DNA from: Acidiphilium rubrum
GTDB taxonomy: Bacteria; Pseudomonadota; Alphaproteobacteria; Acetobacterales; Acetobacteraceae
Reading direction: 5' to 3'
NCBI RefSeq assembly: GCF_900156265.1
Contig: NZ_FTNE01000009.1
Span: 1-64,000, forward strand
DNA: 64,000 nucleotides
Positions 62,431 to 64,000 of the stretch are shown here, one piece after another (the first letter of the stretch is position 1; each line of letters begins with the position of its first letter). Both the position numbers and the translations under genes were made by a program. The notes under the pieces were generated by a model. That model did no database searches. It was given only the letters and a program-made list of their open reading frames with translations, and had not been told where the DNA came from.

Positions 62431-63036
62431 ATGGCATTCGAACTTCCCGCACTACCTTATTCCCACGCGGCACTCGTCGCTCATGGCATGTGCCAGGAGA
62501 CGCTGGAACTGCATCACGACAAGCACCATCAGGCCTATGTGACGGCGCTGAACGGCTTTGTTGAGAAGAACGCCGAATTGCAGGGCAAGACGCTCGAAGA
62601 GATCATTCATCACACGCATGGCAAGGCCGATATGGCGCCGGTGTTCAACAATGCCGGCCAGCATTGGAACCATAATCTGTTCTGGCCGGCGATGTCGCCG
62701 ACCGATGGCGGCAAGATCCCTGCCAAGCTCGAGGCGAAATTGACCGAGGATTTCGGCTCGGTCGACAAGTTCAAGGACGCGTTCAAGACCGCGGCGACCA
62801 CGCAGTTCGGCTCGGGCTGGGCCTGGCTGATCCTGACACCGGCCGGCAAGCTCGCGGTGACGAAAACGCCGAACGGCTCCAACCCGCTCGCCACCAAGGA
62901 GGGCACCGCACTCCTCGGCATCGATGTGTGGGAACATTCCTATTATCTGGATTTCCGGAACCGCCGGCCGGATTATGTGACCAACTGGCTCGATAAGATC
63001 GCCCATTATGCCTACGCCGAGCATCTGATGGGTTAA
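62431..63036 (+). CDS. sodB: Superoxide dismutase (Fe type)
   Basis: A 201-residue cytosolic superoxide dismutase. Metal ligands are His28 (ETLELHHDKHH), the His in QHWNHNLFW, and Asp and His in DVWEHSYYLDFRN. The QHWNHNLFW/AxxQFGSGWAW pattern points to the iron form. Start ATG 62431 has CGGAGG upstream. No signal peptide is seen. A SoxR regulator is in the same window, but no SoxR box is seen in front of sodB. Confidence 0.97.
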   Translation: MAFELPALPYSHAALVAHGMCQETLELHHDKHHQAYVTALNGFVEKNAELQGKTLEEIIHHTHGKADMAPVFNNAGQHWNHNLFWPAMSPTDGGKIPAKLEAKLTEDFGSVDKFKDAFKTAATTQFGSGWAWLILTPAGKLAVTKTPNGSNPLATKEGTALLGIDVWEHSYYLDFRNRRPDYVTNWLDKIAHYAYAEHLMG

Positions 63037-63047
63037 TAAATCGGGGG

Positions 63048-63080
63048 CAGCGCTTCTTTTTTATGGAAAAAGAAGCGCTG
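63048..63080. repeat. AT-rich hairpin repeat, short copy (bidirectional terminator)
   Basis: CAGCGCTTCTTTTT, a 5-base loop and AAAAAGAAGCGCTG form a perfect 14-bp stem. It lies between the convergent sodB and yajC stops and shares the CTTCTTTTT core and CCTTACTTTG-like tail with the other copies. It has A/T runs on both sides, so it can terminate both transcripts. Confidence 0.85.
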
Positions 63081-63082
63081 CC

Positions 63083-63445
63083 TTACTTTGCCGGCTTTTT
63101 GACCTCGGCGATTTTTGCGTCCGGCTTGGTTTCGGTCAGCACCGTGCTGATCGTGCTGCGCAGCACCGTAACCCGCACGTTCGGCGCGATATCAACCTCG
63201 ATTTCCTCCGCACCATCAACCGCCTTGGCGACCTGGCCGATGAAGCCTCCGCCGGTGACCACCTTGTCGCCGCGCCGGATGCCCGCCAGGCGTCCCTTCA
63301 GGGCCTTGGCCTGCTGCTGCTGCGGCCGGATCAGGATGAAGTAGAAGACGATGACGATGAGAACCAGCGGTGCGAAGCTGAAAATGGCGGACATGCCGCC
63401 AGCGGCAGGGGCGGCATCGGCGGCGTAGGCGGTAGCAATGAACAT
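63083..63445 (-). CDS. yajC: Sec translocase accessory subunit YajC
   Basis: A 120-residue single-pass inner-membrane protein of the SecDF-YajC complex. The N-terminal part MFIATAYAADAAPAAGG is periplasmic, followed by one helix (about residues 22-40, PLVLIVIVFYFILIRPQQQQ) with the RPQQQ(Q)K signature. The cytosolic part has GDKVVTGGGFIGQVAKA. A longer frame upstream was rejected because family proteins start here. secD and secF are expected further on but are not adjacent on this strand. It is divergent from the DUF815 gene. Confidence 0.95.
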   Translation of the reverse strand: MFIATAYAADAAPAAGGMSAIFSFAPLVLIVIVFYFILIRPQQQQAKALKGRLAGIRRGDKVVTGGGFIGQVAKAVDGAEEIEVDIAPNVRVTVLRSTISTVLTETKPDAKIAEVKKPAK

Positions 63446-63533
63446 GCGTGGTATCCTGATGTGAAATCGGTGGTTGTCCTGCGTCGCGCGGGACCATAGT
63501 TTGCCGACCCGCCGCGTCAAGTCAGGAACCCAA

Positions 63534-64000
63534 ATGAACCAAACGACGATCGATCTGCTTACCCGCATCACCGCAGCGCTGGAGCGTCTGGCGCCCGAGC
63601 CCCCTGCCCCGGCCTCGTTATACGGGCATGACGCATTCGTCTGGCATCCGGCGCGGCGTACGCTGGAGCCGGTGGCGCGGGTTTCACGCGTCGATATCGG
63701 GTTGTTGCGCGGGGTCGACCGGCAGAAGCATATCCTGCTGGAAAACACCATGCGGTTCGCGCGTGGGTTTTCGGCCAACAACGCCATGCTGTGGGGCGCG
63801 CGTGGCATGGGCAAATCATCGCTCGTGAAGGCGGCGCACGCGGCGGCGAACGCCGAATTACCCGAAAGTCTGGCACTGATCGAAATCCATCGCGAGGATA
63901 TCGCGACCTTACCCGATCTACTGGACATCATCCGGCCGCAATCACGCAGAACCTTGGTTTTGTGCGATGATCTTTCATTCGAACGTGAGGATGCCGACTA
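63534..64000 (+). CDS. DUF815 family P-loop ATPase (partial)
   Basis: The first 155 residues of a DUF815 ATP-binding protein, cut by the window end. The Walker A motif is WGARGMGKSSL. The order FVWHPARRTLEPV, then GVDRQKHILLENTMRF, LIEIHREDIATLP and LVLCDDLSFEREDADY matches DUF815, an AAA+-like family of unknown function, typically about 280 residues. It is divergent from yajC, its usual neighbour. The missing half lies beyond the window. Confidence 0.9.
   Translation, partial: MNQTTIDLLTRITAALERLAPEPPAPASLYGHDAFVWHPARRTLEPVARVSRVDIGLLRGVDRQKHILLENTMRFARGFSANNAMLWGARGMGKSSLVKAAHAAANAELPESLALIEIHREDIATLPDLLDIIRPQSRRTLVLCDDLSFEREDAD

Overview
The window is GC-rich, densely packed chromosomal DNA. 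Gene content and protein style (alphaproteobacterial RNase E with an enlarged S1 region, Hint_2-type surface protein, serine-glyoxylate aminotransferase, recO-parC linkage) point to an alphaproteobacterium. The family is most likely Acetobacteraceae (Acidiphilium/Acidocella-like). This is inferred from protein resemblance only; no rRNA is present.

Layout. (1) 1-361: end of an IS66-family element with its tnpA cut by the window edge. (2) 796-8901, minus strand: a tight five-gene surface-polysaccharide cluster (ugd, a methyltransferase-glycosyltransferase fusion, a methyltransferase with internal helical repeats, an RgpF-like protein, a PlsC-like acyltransferase). (3) 9196-15032: sulfotransferase-like protein, aat, an exported protein and rne. 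(4) 15134-19720: a 1528-aa repetitive secreted protein ending in a Hint domain. (5) 19921-25673: DUF4345 protein, rpsD, a small lipoprotein, panB, a beta-carbonic anhydrase, an M20 amidohydrolase and a methyltransferase-like protein. (6) 25735-31281: overlapping recO-parC-FUSC-yqhA. (7) 31272-35883: GT61, pepA, cysQ, and soxR divergent from a VOC protein across a SoxR box. (8) 35965-45534, mostly minus strand: serine-glyoxylate aminotransferase, guaA, dienelactone hydrolase, rppH, YibQ-like deacetylase, ctpA, EnvC-like factor, gpmI. (9) 45627-50780: tatD, a metallo-hydrolase, M29 aminopeptidase, and an IlvD/Edd sugar-acid dehydratase. (10) 51375-54463: GT2, VTT membrane protein and GT39-like enzyme. 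(11) 54826-64000: AbrB-like permease, 2H-phosphoesterase-like protein, small exported proteins, tRNA-Lys, a cyclophilin, coaD, gyrA, a squalene/phytoene-synthase-like protein, sodB, yajC and a truncated DUF815 ATPase.

Most of the window is housekeeping. The least explained content is two families of interspersed intergenic repeats. One is AT-rich: two 119-bp copies with a hairpin at each end, lying in opposite orientations and about 92% identical by hand alignment, plus three single-hairpin relatives. The other is GC-rich: two copies of about 150-185 bp with long inverted arms whose sequence differs between copies while pairing is kept. Both families run into coding sequence: one supplies the stop codon of the Hint protein, the other overlaps the apparent translation start of the EnvC-like gene. 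No CRISPR array, prophage or recognised defence system was seen.
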